Shown: positions 38,351 to 50,027 of the stretch, in pieces
How positions within the stretch are numbered: the first letter of the stretch is position 1
Layout: each line of letters starts with the position of its first letter
DNA from: Artemia franciscana
Lineage: Eukaryota > Arthropoda > Branchiopoda > Anostraca > Artemiidae
Reading direction: 5' to 3'
DNA: 64,000 nt
Assembly (NCBI RefSeq): GCF_032884065.1
Contig: NC_088873.1
Coordinates: forward strand, 33,987,600-34,051,599
Made by a program: the position numbers and the translations under genes
Notes under the pieces: generated by a model
Databases searched by the model: none
What the model saw: the letters and a program-made list of their open reading frames with translations, nothing else
What the model was told of the DNA's origin: nothing

Positions 38351-38610
38351 AAATTAGTTGAAAGTAAGGAGCGACATTAAAAATTAAAACGAACAGAAAT
38401 TACTCCGTATATGAAATGGGTTGTCGCCTCCGCAATCCCTCGCTCTTTACGCTAAAGCTTTTAATTGTTTTAAAAAGTAGAATTGTGGCAGAGTCAAACT
38501 TTAGCGTAAAGAGCGAGGGATTGCGGGGGGGACAACCCATTTCATATACGGAGTAATTTCTGTTCGTTTTAAGTTTTAATGTCGCCCCTTACTTTCAGCT
38601 AAAAAAATTA
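38351..38610. repeat. FBR fold-back 1
   Basis: Arms of about 105 bp (38351-38457 and 38497-38610) around a loop of about 40 bp. The inner arm ends are CTCGCTCTTTACGCTAAAG and its complement; the outer ends are GAAAGTAAGGAGCGAC and its complement. Confidence 0.85.
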
Positions 38611-40085
38611 GTTTTTTTATTTAATTTCTGAACGTTTTTGAATTAATGCATGTTTGGTTTTGGCTCTCCGCACATAAATTATTAAAATTAAATTTGTATA
38701 TTAATTCTTTTTTTTGGCTAAATGGCTTTCTCTTAGTTTTGATCAGACGATTTTGAGAAATCAGGGGTGGAGAAGGAGGTCTAGTTGCCCTCCAATTTTC
38801 CGGTTACTTAAGAAGGCATCTAGAACTTTTAATTTTTAACGAATATTTTTATTAGTAAAAAATATACGTAACTTAAGAATTAACTTACGTAATAAACTTT
38901 CATAATCTTATATTTTTATTATGTATACGAGGGGGTTTGTACCCTCGTTAATACCTCGCTCTTTACACTAAATCGTAAGTTTTGTCCCAATTCTTTAAGA
39001 ATGACCCCTGAATCAGAAAGGTCGTAGAATAAATAGTTGAAATTACTAAAAATACTATAGCATAAAGAGTGAGGTATTTATTTCCTCCTAAATACCTCGC
39101 TCTTTATGCTAAAGTATTTTTAAACCCTTCATATGCGTAATAATCTCTGTTCGTTTTAAGTTTCAATGCTACTCCTTCCTTTCATTTGAAAAAACGTTTT
39201 CATGTTTATTTTCCATTGTTTTCTTATAGTAATGCTAGAAAATGCTGCGCCCTTTTCATTGAATTTTTCTTCCCCCATGACAGATTCCTCCAAGGAAAGA
39301 TCCTCCAACATAGCCCCCTCCCTTCAGTCCCACCCCCAAACAAAATAAAATTCCCCCTGAAAACGTCTGTACACTTCCCAATAACCATTACTATATGTAA
39401 ACACTGGTCAAAGTTTGTAACTTGCAGCCCCTCCCCCAGGGATTGTAGGGGAGTAAGTCATCCCCAAAGACATGGTTATTATGGTTTTTGACTATGATGA
39501 ACAAAATGGCTATCTCAAAATTTTGATCCGTTTACTTTGGGAAAAAATGAGCGTGGGAGGGGGCCTAGATGCCCTCCAATTTTTTGGTCACTTGAAAAGG
39601 GCACTAGAACTTTTCATTTCCGTTAGAATGAGCCCTCTTGTGACATTCTAGGACAATTTGGTCGATACGATGACCCCTGGGAAAAAAACAAACAAAAAAA
39701 ACAAACAAAAAAAAGGCAAATAAACACGCATCCGTGATCTGCCTTCTGGCAAAAAATACAAAATTCCACAATCTTGCAGATAGGAGCTTGAAACTTCTAC
39801 AATTGGGTTTTCTGATATGCTGAATCTGATGGTGTGATTTTCGTCCAGCTTCTATGACTTTTAGGGGGTGTTTCCTCCTATTTTCTTAAATAATGCAAAT
39901 TTTCTCAGGCTCGTAACTTTTGATAAGTAAGACTAAACTTGATGAAGCTTATATATTTAAAATCAGCATTAAAATGCGATTCTTTTGATGTAGCTATTGA
40001 TATCAAACTTCAATTTTTTAGAGTTTTGGTTATTATTGAGCCGGGTCGCTCCTTACTACAGTTCGTTACCACGAATTGTTTGATC
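38351..40085 (-). mobile_element. FBR element, copy 1
   Basis: Non-coding repeat of about 1.7 kb. At the low-coordinate end is a long fold-back (38351-38610). The body follows, and the high-coordinate end is GAGCCGGGTCGCTCCTTACT then a small hairpin (CAGTTCGT/ACGAACTG-type arms, here with ACGAATTG) and TTTGAT. The same order appears in copies 2, 4 and 7. No ORF above background; unclassified, probably a non-autonomous DNA element. Confidence 0.7.
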
Positions 40086-40160
40086 TTGTTTCATTTTTCG
40101 TTTGATCTTGCTTTAATTCCATTTAAATTATACTAAAATATTAAAAGAGAACCAACTCAC

Positions 40161-40348
40161 ATAGAAACCACAACAACTGGTCCATAATCACTTCTTTGTC
40201 TCCATCGTTCAACCATATTCATCAATTCAACCAAACTATTAGTTGAAGTAGGCACTTTGTGACCTTCTGGCCAGCAAGTAAGCTGGAATAGTTGACAGGT
40301 CTTTGGAACTGCTTTTACTCCAGCCATGAGCTCAGTCAAAGACACAAT
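40161..40348 (-). CDS. Receptor-type protein tyrosine phosphatase exon (D2-like)
   Basis: A 188-bp exon between a good acceptor (CATACTTATAG) and donor (GTGAGT at 40160-40155). It encodes IVSLTELMAGVKAVPKTCQL, FQLTCWPEGHKVPTSTNS, LVELMNMVERWRQRSDYGPV and VVVS. The FQLTxWP...P/S...ExxNMVERW...GPVVV pattern is the WPD-loop strand, following helix and strand leading to the catalytic P-loop. WPE instead of WPD is typical of catalytically weak membrane-distal D2 domains. The P-loop itself should lie in the next exon at lower coordinates, which I could not find. Cytoplasmic part of a membrane receptor. Confidence 0.7.
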
Positions 40349-40480
40349 CTATAAGTATGCACAATTAATGAACAATTTTTGACAGTTAGTAAGTAGCGTC
40401 TAGCATACTGGAAGGAGGGGTGGAGTGATATTTCTTCCGAGCCTTCGAATCTTCCGACACTTTTAAGGTATCCAGAGATT

Positions 40481-40580
40481 NNNNNNNNNNNNNNNNNNNN
40501 NNNNNNNNNNNNNNNNNNNNNNNNNNNNNNNNNNNNNNNNNNNNNNNNNNNNNNNNNNNNNNNNNNNNNNNNNNNNNNNN
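40481..40580. other. Assembly gap (100 N)
   Basis: Exactly 100 N, so probably a fixed-size scaffold gap of unknown true length, inside the PTP intron. Confidence 0.99.
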
Positions 40581-41019
40581 ACTTCGGGGAGAATCCGGGC
40601 CCAAAGGCCCCTCCCCCTGCGTACGTACCAGCCCAAATTATATATTTTCCATGTATTTCGTCACTTTTCTTTGTCTTGTCTCACGCTAAGCTGACAGAAT
40701 CTAACCAAAAACAAGTTATGCAATGCGTAAATGAATGAACAACTTGAGCTGTAGGGGTTATTTCACACAAGTACCCTTTTTCTTTTCCCGAAATTTTATT
40801 ATTAATCATTTTTCTCTTTTTAGTATCTTTGTATTCCTTGTTATTTCAAAGGAGGGCTGGGGCAAGTGGCATTTAACCCATTTCCATTAATGTTAGATCA
40901 AAATTTCGCAAAAAAACTTCCTTCTGTTGTCAATAAACTAATAAAAAAAAATATCCTGGAAAAAGGGTCCTACTAAGTTAAGTTCTATAAATCGTTTTTT
41001 TGTAAACAAATTATATTAC

Positions 41020-41135
41020 CTGAAATTCAGCTTTTAGCAAAACAGGAAATTTTTTTCGTTGGTCATAATGTTTTGGAAAGTCTTTTAACTCAACAGACTT
41101 GTCTGCTATTGCTGCAAGTGCACCACTTTCCTCGG
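41020..41135 (-). CDS. Receptor-type PTP, upstream exon
   Basis: A 116-bp exon between acceptor TTTTTTTTTCTAG and donor GTAATATAA. It encodes EESGALAAIADKSVELKDFP, KHYDQRKKFPVLLKAEFQ and ends in phase 0. The exon at 40348 starts in phase 0, so the two join in frame (LKAEFQ|IVSLTEL). It fits the region just N-terminal to the WPD-loop strand, although I recognise it less securely than the next exon. No further upstream exon was found before the FBR block at 41956. Confidence 0.6.
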
Positions 41136-41139
41136 CTAG

Positions 41140-41955
41140 AAAAAAAATTAAATGAAAAAAATTATCACTGTAAATACTAAAAATGTTTTATTATTTAGCC
41201 TAATCAAAAATTCCGTGACGATGGGCAAACATTTATTTTACATTTTTTATAAGTTTCAAATGAAGTTTTTTAAAGAAAAATAAAGGTCTATTTTAACAGC
41301 TAAGACGAGGAGAAATGAAGTCATATAATATTTCAAATTTAAAACCAATAAAAATTACTATTGAAAAATAAATAAAAAGCAAAAGAAATAGAAATAAAAA
41401 TAAATATTAACAACAAACATAAGGATGCAAGGTGCTTCAATAGATAAATGAAAGAATCCTTAAACGAGCCTAAATCCTAAAAATATTAAAATGAATAGTC
41501 ACATCTAACTTAGAATAAATGGAATTTAGCCTAAACAAGAGTAGGCCTACTGCTAAAAAACCTTTTTGCTTACCAAACATAAAAGATTTTTTTGGGTTAT
41601 GTGATCGGATGTAAGTTGAAGGCTGCACATAAGAAGCCCTTTAGTTTGATTGCACCAAAAATCAGTGGGTGTGTTTGATTGCACCAAAAACCAAATTGCA
41701 CCAAAACCAGTATTTGGGAGTTAATTGTGCAGAGAAACGACGATAAATTCCTTTCACAATCTTTCTAGCGGATTGTAAACAGAAAACATGAAAAGTATTA
41801 TGAACTATGGGTAATGTTTGGTAGCAGCACAATTAGGTATGTATAATACCAAGGTATCTATACTTGAGTTTAGCGCTGTAGGTCACCTACACTCAACAAG
41901 TAATAGATCCCATTATTTGATTAGATCACTGAGACTTGTAATAATAATCACAGAG
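41140..41955. other. Intronic or intergenic DNA
   Basis: AT-rich, without recognisable exons. 41903-41958 (AATAGATCCCATTATTTGAT onward) recurs at 46757-46813, marking a host repeat into which FBR copy 2 inserted. Confidence 0.45.
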
Positions 41956-43458
41956 TAATCAAACAGTTCGTGGTAACGAACTGTAGTAAGGAGCGACCCG
42001 GCTCAATAGTAAACGAAACTCTAAAAAACGGAATTTAGATGCTAAAAGACACATCAAAAGAATCAGATTTTCATGCTGATTCTAAATATATTAAATAAAA
42101 AAAAAATAATTTTTTTAGCTGAAAGTAAGGAGCGACATTAAAACTTAAAACGAACAGAAATTACTCCGTATATGAAATGAGTTGTCCCCTCCGCAATCCC
42201 TCGCTCTTTACGCTAAAGCTTTTAATTTTTTTTTTTAAAGTAGACTTGTGGCAAAGAGTCAAACTTTAGCGTAAAGAGCGAGGGATTGCGGAGGGGACAA
42301 CTCATTTCATATACGGAGTAATTTCTATTCGTTTTAAGTTTTAATGTCGCTCCTTACTTTCAGCTAAAAAAATTATTTTTTTTTTATTTAATTTCTGAAC
42401 GTTTTTGAATTAATGCATGTTTGGTTTTGGCTCTCCGCACATAAATTATTAAAATGAAATTTGTATAATAATTCTTTTTTCTTTGCTAAATGGCTTTCTC
42501 TTAGTTTTGATCAGACGATTTTGAGAAATAAGGGGTGGAGAAGGAGGCCTAGTTGCCCTCCAATTTTTCGGTTACTTAAAAAGGCAACTAGAACTTTTAA
42601 TATTTAACGAACGTTTTTATTAGTAAAAAATATACGTAACTTAACAATTAACTTACGTAACAAACTTTCATAACCTTATATTTTTAATATGTATACGAGG
42701 GGGTTTGTACCCTCGTTAATACCTCGCTCTTTACACTAAATCGTAAGTTTTGTCCCAATTCTTTAAGAATGACCCCTGAATCAGAAAGGCCGTAGAATAA
42801 ATAGTTTAAATTACTAAAAATACTTTAGCATAAAGAGCAAGGTATTTATCTCCTCCTAAATACCTCACTCTTTATGCTAAAGTATTTTTAGAACCCCTCA
42901 TATGCGGAATAATCTCTGTTCGTTTTAAGTTTCAATGCTACTTCTTCCTTTCATTTGAAAAAACGTTTTCATGTTTATTTTTCATTGTTTTCTTATAGTA
43001 ATGCTTGAGAATCCTGCGCCCTTTTCATTGAATTTTTCTTTCCCCATGACAGATTCCTCCAAGGAAAGATCCTCCAACATAGCCCCCTCTCCTCAGCCCC
43101 ACCCCCAAGCAAAATAAAATCCCCCTGTAAACGTCTGTACACTTCCCAATAACCATTACTATATGTAAACACTGGTCAAAGTTTGTAACTTGCAGCCCCT
43201 CCCCCAGGGATTGTGGGGGAGTAAGTCATCCCCAAAGACATAGTTTTTATGGTTTTCGACTATGTTGAACAAAATGGCTATCTCAAAATTTTGATTCGTT
43301 GACTTTGGGAAAAAATGAGCGTGGGAGGGGGCCTAGATGCCCTCCAATTTTTTTGGTCACTTAAAAAGGGCACTAGAACTTTTCATTTCCGTTAGAATGA
43401 GCCCTCTTGCAAAATTCTAGGACCACTTGGTCGATACGATGACCCCTGGGGAAAAGAA

Positions 43459-43489
<31 letters not shown>

Positions 43490-43857
43490 ATAAACACGCA
43501 CCCGTGATTTGTCTTTTGGCAAAAAATAGAAAATTCCACATTTTTGTAGATAAGAGCTTGAAACTTCTACAGTAGGGTTCTCTGATACGCTGAATCTGAT
43601 GGTGTCATTTTCGTTAAGATCCTACGACTTTTAGGGGGTGTTTCCCCCTATTTTCCTAAATAAGGCAAATTTTCTCAGGCTCGTAACTTTTGATGGGTAA
43701 CACTAAACTTGTTAAAACTTATATATTTAAAATCAGCATTAAAATGCAATTCTTTTGATGTAGCTATTGATATCAAAATTCAATTTTTTAGAGTTTTGGT
43801 TACTATTGAGCCGGGTCGCTCCTTACTACAGTTCGTTACCACGAACTGTTTGATATA
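41956..43857 (-). mobile_element. FBR element, copy 2, with the end hairpin at both sides
   Basis: The only copy with the TCAAACAGTTCGTGGTAACG end at both extremities, giving about 130-bp terminal inverted repeats (41956-42090 and 43720-43857). The left one is joined directly to the fold-back (42091-42391); the body runs minus-oriented. No ORF. The left boundary is confirmed by the uninterrupted relative of its flank at 46757-46820. Confidence 0.7.
42091..42391. repeat. FBR fold-back 2
   Basis: Arms of about 125 bp (42091-42219 and 42265-42391), almost perfectly complementary; one visible difference is GAACAG against CTATTC. Confidence 0.9.
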
Positions 43858-44923
43858 AGTTTCACCAAATTTAATCTTTGTCATCAAAAGTTACGAGCCT
43901 GAGAAAATTTGCATCATTTTGGAAAATAGGGGAAAACACCCCATAAAAGTCATAGAAAATCACACCATCGCATTCGGTGTATCAGAGAACCCTATAGCAA
44001 AAATTTCAAGCTCCTGTCTACAAAAATGTAGAATTTCGTATTTTTTGCCAGAAGACAAATCACGGGTACGTGTTTATTTGTTTTTTTGTTTTTTTTCCCA
44101 GGGGTTATCGTATCGACCAAGTGGTCCTAGAATATTACAAGAGGGCTCATTCTAACAGAAATGAAAAGTTCTAGTGCCCTTTTTAAGTGACCAAAAATTT
44201 GGAGGGCATCTAGGCCCCTTCCCACGCTCATTTTTTACCCAAAATCAACGGATCAAAAATTTGAGATAGCCATTTTGTTTCGCATAGTCGAAAACCATAA
44301 TAACTATGTCTTTGGGAATGACTTTACCCCCAAAATCCCCAGGGGAGGGGCTGCAAGTTACAAACTTTGTCCAGTGTTTACATATAGTAATAGTTATTGG
44401 GAAGTATACAGACGTTTTCAGGGGGATTTTTTTGGTCTGGGGGTGGGGTTGATGGGAGGGGGCTATGTGGGAGGATCTTTCCTTGGAGGAATATGTCATG
44501 GGGGAAGAAAAATTCAATGAAAAGGGCGCAGAATTTTCTAGCATTACTATAAAAAAACAGTGAAAAAATAAACATGAAAAGGTTTTTTCAATTGAAAGTA
44601 AGGAATAGCATTGAAATTTAAAACGAACAGAGATTATTACGCATATGAGGGGTTCAAAAAATACTTTAGCATAAAGAGCGAGGTATTTTAGTAGGAGATA
44701 AATACCTCGCTCTTTATGCTAAAGTATTTTTAGTAATTTCAACTATTTATTCTACGGCCTTTTTGATTCAGGGGTCATTCTTAAAGAATTGGGACAAAAC
44801 TTACGATTTAGTGTAAAGAGCGAGGTATTAACGATGGTAAAAACCCCCTCGTACACATAATAAAAATATAAGAATATAAAAGTTTGTTACATAAGTTAAT
44901 TCTTAAGTTACGCATATTTTCAA
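43858..44923 (+). mobile_element. FBR element, copy 3, truncated both ends
   Basis: Plus-oriented body from ATAAGTTTCACCAAATTTAA to TAAGTTACGCATATTTTC, cut by the start of copy 4. Contains the internal 30-bp fold-back ATACTTTAGCATAAAGAGCG and its complement at about 44660-44733. Confidence 0.7.
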
Positions 44924-46667
44924 ACAGTTCGTGGTAACGAACTGTAGTAAGGAGCGACCCGGCTCAACAGTAACCAAAACTCTAAAAAATGGATTTTTGG
45001 TACCAATTAGCTATATCAAAAGAATCGCATTTTAATGCTGATTTTAAATATATACGTTTCATCAAGTTTAGTCTTACCCATCAAAAGTTACGAGCTTGAG
45101 AAAATTTGCGTTATTTTAGAAAATAGGGGGAAACACCCCCTAAAAGTCATAGGAGGAAACACCATCTTAACGAAAATAAAACCATCAGATTCAGCGTATC
45201 AGAGAACCCTACTGTAGAAGTTTCAAGCTCCTATCTACAAAAATGTGAAATTTTATATTTTCTGCCAGAAGGCAGATCACGGATGCGTGTTTATTTGTTT
45301 GTTTTTTTTGTTTGTTTTTTTCCCCAGGGGTGATCCTATCGACCCAGCTGTCCTAGAATGTTGCGAGAGGGCTCATTCTAACGGAAATGAAAAGTTCTAG
45401 TGCCCTTTTTAAGTGACCAAAAAAATTGGAGGGCACCTAGGCCCCCTCCCACGCTAATTATTTTCCCAAAGTCAACGGATCAAAATTCTGAGATAGCCAT
45501 TTTATTCTGCGTAGTCGAAAAACCTTATAACTATGTCTTTTGGGACGACTTACTCCCCCACAGTCCCCGTGGGAGGGATTACAAGTTCAAAACTTTGACC
45601 AGTGCTTACATATACTAATGGTTATTGGGAAGTGTACAGGCGTTTTCAGGTGGATTTTTTTGGTTGGAGGCAGGGGTTGAGAAGAGGGGGATATGCTGGG
45701 GGAACTTTCCATCGAGCAATTCGTCATGGGGGAAAATTTCCATGAAGGGAGCGCAGGAATTACTAGCATTACTTAAAAAAAAAACAATGAAAAAATAAAT
45801 ATAAAAAAGTTTTTTTTCAGCTGGAAGTAAGCAGCAGCATTAAAACTTAAAACGAACAGAAATTATTACCCATATGAGTGGCTCACTTCCTCCTAATACC
45901 TCGCTATTTACGCTAAAGTATTTTTAGTAATTTCAACTATTTATTCTGCGGCTTTTGTGATTCAGGGGTCATTCTTAATGAATTTGGACAAAATATAAGC
46001 TTTAGTGTAAAGAGCGAGGTACTGACGAGGGGGAGAACCCCCTCATATCTGTAATAAAAACATGAGAATACAAAAGTTCTTTACGTAAGCTAATTTATAA
46101 GTTACTTATATCTTTTACTTATAAAAAGATTCGTAAAAAATTAAAAGTTCTAGTTGCCTTTTTAATTAACCGAAAATCGGAGGGCAACTAGGCTTCCTCC
46201 CCCGCTCTTTTTTCTTAAAATCATTCGATCAAAATTATGAGAAAGCCATTTAGCCAAAAAAAATCAATATACAAATTTCGTTTTAATTATTCCTCTGCGG
46301 AGAGCCAAAATCAAAACATGCATTGATTCAAAAACGTTCAGAAATTAAATAAAAAAAACAAGTTTTTTAAATGAAAGTAAGGAGCGACATTAAAACTTAA
46401 AACGAACAGAAATAGCTCCGTATATGAAAGGTGATTTTCCTTCTCAACGCCCCGCTCTTTACGCTAAAGTTTTTTACTGTTTTAAAATGTAGAGTTAAGA
46501 GAAAGAGTCAAACTTTAGCGTAAAGAGCGGAGCGTTGAGACGGAAAATCCCCTTTCATATACGGAGTTTTAAGTTTTAAAAGTTTTAAGTTTTAAGTTTT
46601 AAGTACATTTCTGTTTTAAGTTTTAATGTCGCTCCTTACTTTCATTTAAAAAACTTGTTTTTTTTAT
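44924..46667 (+). mobile_element. FBR element, copy 4, complete type
   Basis: Starts TCAAACAGTTCGTGGTAACG and ends with the fold-back 46348-46667. About 1.74 kb, non-coding; same order as copy 7. Confidence 0.7.
46348..46667. repeat. FBR fold-back 3
   Basis: Arms 46348-46470 and 46511-46667. The right arm contains an expansion of AAGTTTT units (46562-46605). Inner arms read CTCAACGCCCCGCTCTTTA and its near complement, differing from fold-backs 1 and 2 in the same way on both sides. Confidence 0.85.
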
Positions 46668-46678
46668 TGTAATAAAAG

Positions 46679-46918
46679 GCTTGACAGACGAAGGGTCTTT
46701 TTTGCACTGACTTGTTAAACTGAATAGAACTGAATATTTAGCATAATGGATTTGTAATAGATCCCATTACTTGATTAGACCACTGAGACTTGTGATAGTA
46801 ATCACGGAATAATAAATAAATAAAATCACGTCATAAAGGGCTCGACAGGCGAAGGGTTTTTTTTCGCACTGACTTGTTAAACTGAACAGAACTGAATATT
46901 TAAAATAACGGATTTGTA
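46679..46918. repeat. Tandem duplication flanking an empty-site relative
   Basis: GGCTTGACAGACGAAGGGTC onward (46679-46757) recurs as GGGCTCGACAGGCGAAGGGT (46838-46918). The spacer 46757-46813 matches the left flank of FBR copy 2. Confidence 0.75.
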
Positions 46919-48424
46919 TATACTTATTACTATGTTTAATTTCATAAGAACACTATTCTGCGTGCCATTAACTGTGAACACAGTTAATACTCTTCTTGAT
47001 GGCTTCGCAAACTGTGTGTTTTTGTCTGTGTTGTTTCATAGTGGATTAAAGACGCTTCTTGTCTATTATGGTCCGTGTGTCTACCCTGCAATATGTTGCT
47101 TTAGCCGGGGTTCTTAAGAGACATAGATACACTTCTTTGAATATATCCACAAAAATCCCCCACAGGGAACCCAGCTCGAAGGGCTAGGTAGAATAGACAC
47201 AACAAAAGAATTAAACATATTTTGAAAGAAATATGGGAGAGAGAGAGAATGAAAGAAAGGGCGAGAGAAAAAGAAAAATAAACAGCAAATATAGTAAGCA
47301 ATTACAATATTGACCATTATTAAGCGCATCAGCTTAAGAGAATTTTCAATTAAAATTTTTATCATTTATGCTTGACAACAAATCCGGATATTTTTGATAT
47401 ACGTAATTAGCAGGTAACGTGAGATCACCCTGACTTCGGTGACTTTTTTCTCCAAAAAGTCATAGTGGCCTATAGAGATTAACTTCCTTAAAAATGTTTC
47501 AAATGGTTCGGTATACTTATAAAAGACATAACTGCCATTAGAATCACTGGAAAGCTTCCCTATTAAAGACACCAGTTGATCTTTGAACTTACTATAGCCT
47601 GTCTTAAGATCCTTCTTCTAGACCCTAGAGGGAATTCCAAGAGCCACAGCATAAATTGGACAGTCATATTATGTTTTTACATAGGCCTTAACTAAGGGTA
47701 TTTTCAAGCTGGAAAGGAAAAAGTACTACCATTTTCAAATGTAAAGAGACCAAACAGTATAAGTGGGCACTGGTGGGGGGCAGTTGTGTGGCTCTGAAAA
47801 CTCAGCCACCGTGGGTCTGCAGAACTTACGGTTTTAAAAGTCATCAAGTAACAATTAAGTTTCGAATGCTAGATAAGGCAGAGGAACCCATGGTCCTGCA
47901 AGAGCAAGAAGAAGAAGAAGAAATAGGCACTTTTTGAAACATCTGCGAAGGAAAGAATCCCCTAAGAATCAAAGATCATCAGCTCTCTTCAGAGTCTCTG
48001 CATCAAAATGTCTTTTTTCCTTGACAGTACTAGTTGAATCTAAAACATGTTTACGAACATACTAATTCCGCAAAAAGTTTATTATTGACTTCCCTCCAGC
48101 CCTCTTACTTCCCCTGATTTAACTTTAAAGCCGTAACCAGCATTTTCATCAAGCTCCTCACCATGTGCTAATGTATTGTTGTGTAAATTTATTGAAAGGT
48201 ATCTTAGTCTTTGTTCATTTCGTTTCTCAACCTTCTTACATGACGTCAGTTCCGTTGCACTTTGCCAACAGGAATGCCAGGAATTTTTCTTTGCTGAGGT
48301 TGCTTTGAGAACTGGCTTTGGAAACGTAAAGGGCATCAGATTCAAATTAGTTTGCCGTTTTGAAGATTAATTAAAAAGACAATTTTGAGCGAGACTGCAG
48401 TTGAAAACGGCCACCAACAATTCT
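46919..48424. other. Unrecognised DNA with small ORFs
   Basis: A minus-strand frame at 47605-47366 (KLSSDSNGSYVFYKYTEPF, LISIGHYDFLEKKVTEVR) is compositionally protein-like, but I recognise no family and see no clear splice sites. A minus-strand ORF at 48345-48082 is similar in status. Everything else appears non-coding. Confidence 0.35.
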
Positions 48425-49090
48425 TTCCATTATGGTGCAGGGCTGGAGCTCAAACATATCTTATTGCTTAAGATGTTTGTTCCTATTATGGTGCAATTCC
48501 TCCCATTACGGTGCAGGGCCAGAGCTCAAACATTTTTTATTGCTTAAGATGTTTGTTCCCATTATGGTGCAATTCTTCCCATTACGGTGTAGGGCCGGAG
48601 CTCAAACGTTTCTTATTGCTTAAGATGTTTGTTCCCATTATGGAGCAATTCTTCCCATTATGGTGCGGGGCTGGATCTCAAACATTTCTTATTGCTTAAG
48701 ATGTTTGTTCCCATTATGGTGCAATTCTTCCCATTATGGTGCAGGGCTGGAGCTCAAACATTTCTTATTCCTTAAGATGTTCGTTCCTATTATGGTGCAA
48801 TTCTTTCCATTATGGTGCAGGGCTGGAGCTCAAACATTTCTTATTGCTTAAGATGCTTGTCCCCATTATGCTACAATTCTTCTAATTATGGTGCAAGGCT
48901 TGAGCTCAAACATTTTTTATTACTTAAGATGTTTGTTCCCATTATGGTGCCATTCCTCCCATCATGGTGCAAAGCTAGAGCTCAACAATTTCTTATTGCT
49001 TAAGATGTTTGTTCCCATTATGCTACAATTCTTCTCATTATGGTGCAAGGCTGGAGCTCAAACATTTTTTATTGCTTAAGATGTTTGTTT
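48425..49090 (+). repeat. 76-bp tandem repeat
   Basis: Nearly nine head-to-tail units of about 76 bp with the core CATTATGGTGCAGGGCTGGA, GCTCAAACATTTCTTATTGC and TTAAGATGTTTGTTCC. 76 is not a multiple of three, so the overlapping ORFs here are by-products of the period. Confidence 0.9.
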
Positions 49091-49990
49091 CGTAGGAGCT
49101 TTATATTTTTTAAATATTATGAGATTTTGGATCTTTTGTCTTCCAAAGACAATTTCACAAATGGATAAAATAGGAAGAAATTTGAGATCCTTAAATTTTG
49201 GGACCCTCATTGGCATTCTGAGCTTACTAGTATACCGAAATCCATTACCTTCCTTAGGAGGGGGAGGGGTGTATTCTAAAATAGATTCATGATGGAAACG
49301 TCGTTTAAAATTTTTGTAATTTGGACAAAGTTGTGTTTTTGAAATCAGTGAAAAAGGGAAATGCGGGAACATTTAAAATTTGATGTCAAACTTGTGTTTA
49401 TCTTATCCTGAACACCAGATGAAAACATTTTTTTCTAACGATAACTGTTTATTAGTTATAATTCAAATCCTTAAATGATTTTTTGGCTTTTTCTTCTCCC
49501 GTAGAATTCATTTTTGTAACATGATGTCTTCTGAATTATCACGTCCGATTCGGCACAGTTTCTTGTATTTGGTGAATTTTAAGCAGTTGCATCTGTAATT
49601 ATTATTAAAGTATTTTAACCTCTGGCAGTGGCGTATCCAGGGAGTAAAACATGTAGTTTTGGCCCCCAATCACTCGAAATTTTGCTCGGACTTGTAAATT
49701 GATCTTAAAATATAGTGAAGAGAGTATTCCTCTTGCAAAAACTAGAAAATATTTATCCATGTTCAGCAGCCACCTCAAAAAAATCTTTGATAATGCCCCC
49801 TCCAGAACAAAAATTATGGGTACAGTTCTGGCTTCTAGTGTTACATTCTACAATTTTTTGCTTGTTTTGAAGTTAGTTTTCAAGATATGCTTTAGCAATA
49901 CTCATTACAACATTGGAGGTGAATGGAGTTTGTCCGGAATGAGGCAGACTCTGTCTGCTGACCACGTGCCTCTGGATATGGGGTTTCTCC
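49091..49990. other. Unrecognised DNA
   Basis: AT-rich. From about 49920 it may be 5' leader of the LINE that follows. No exon supported. Confidence 0.4.
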
Positions 49991-50027
49991 CCTAACTAAA
50001 CACTCCGATCAGGACGGCTGCAACCTT

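Noticed and set aside
43919-45618. ORFs of 60-120 codons in FBR copies (for example 44245, 44275, 45400, 58072)
   Set aside because: Not conserved in frame between copies, and present on both strands of a non-coding repeat.
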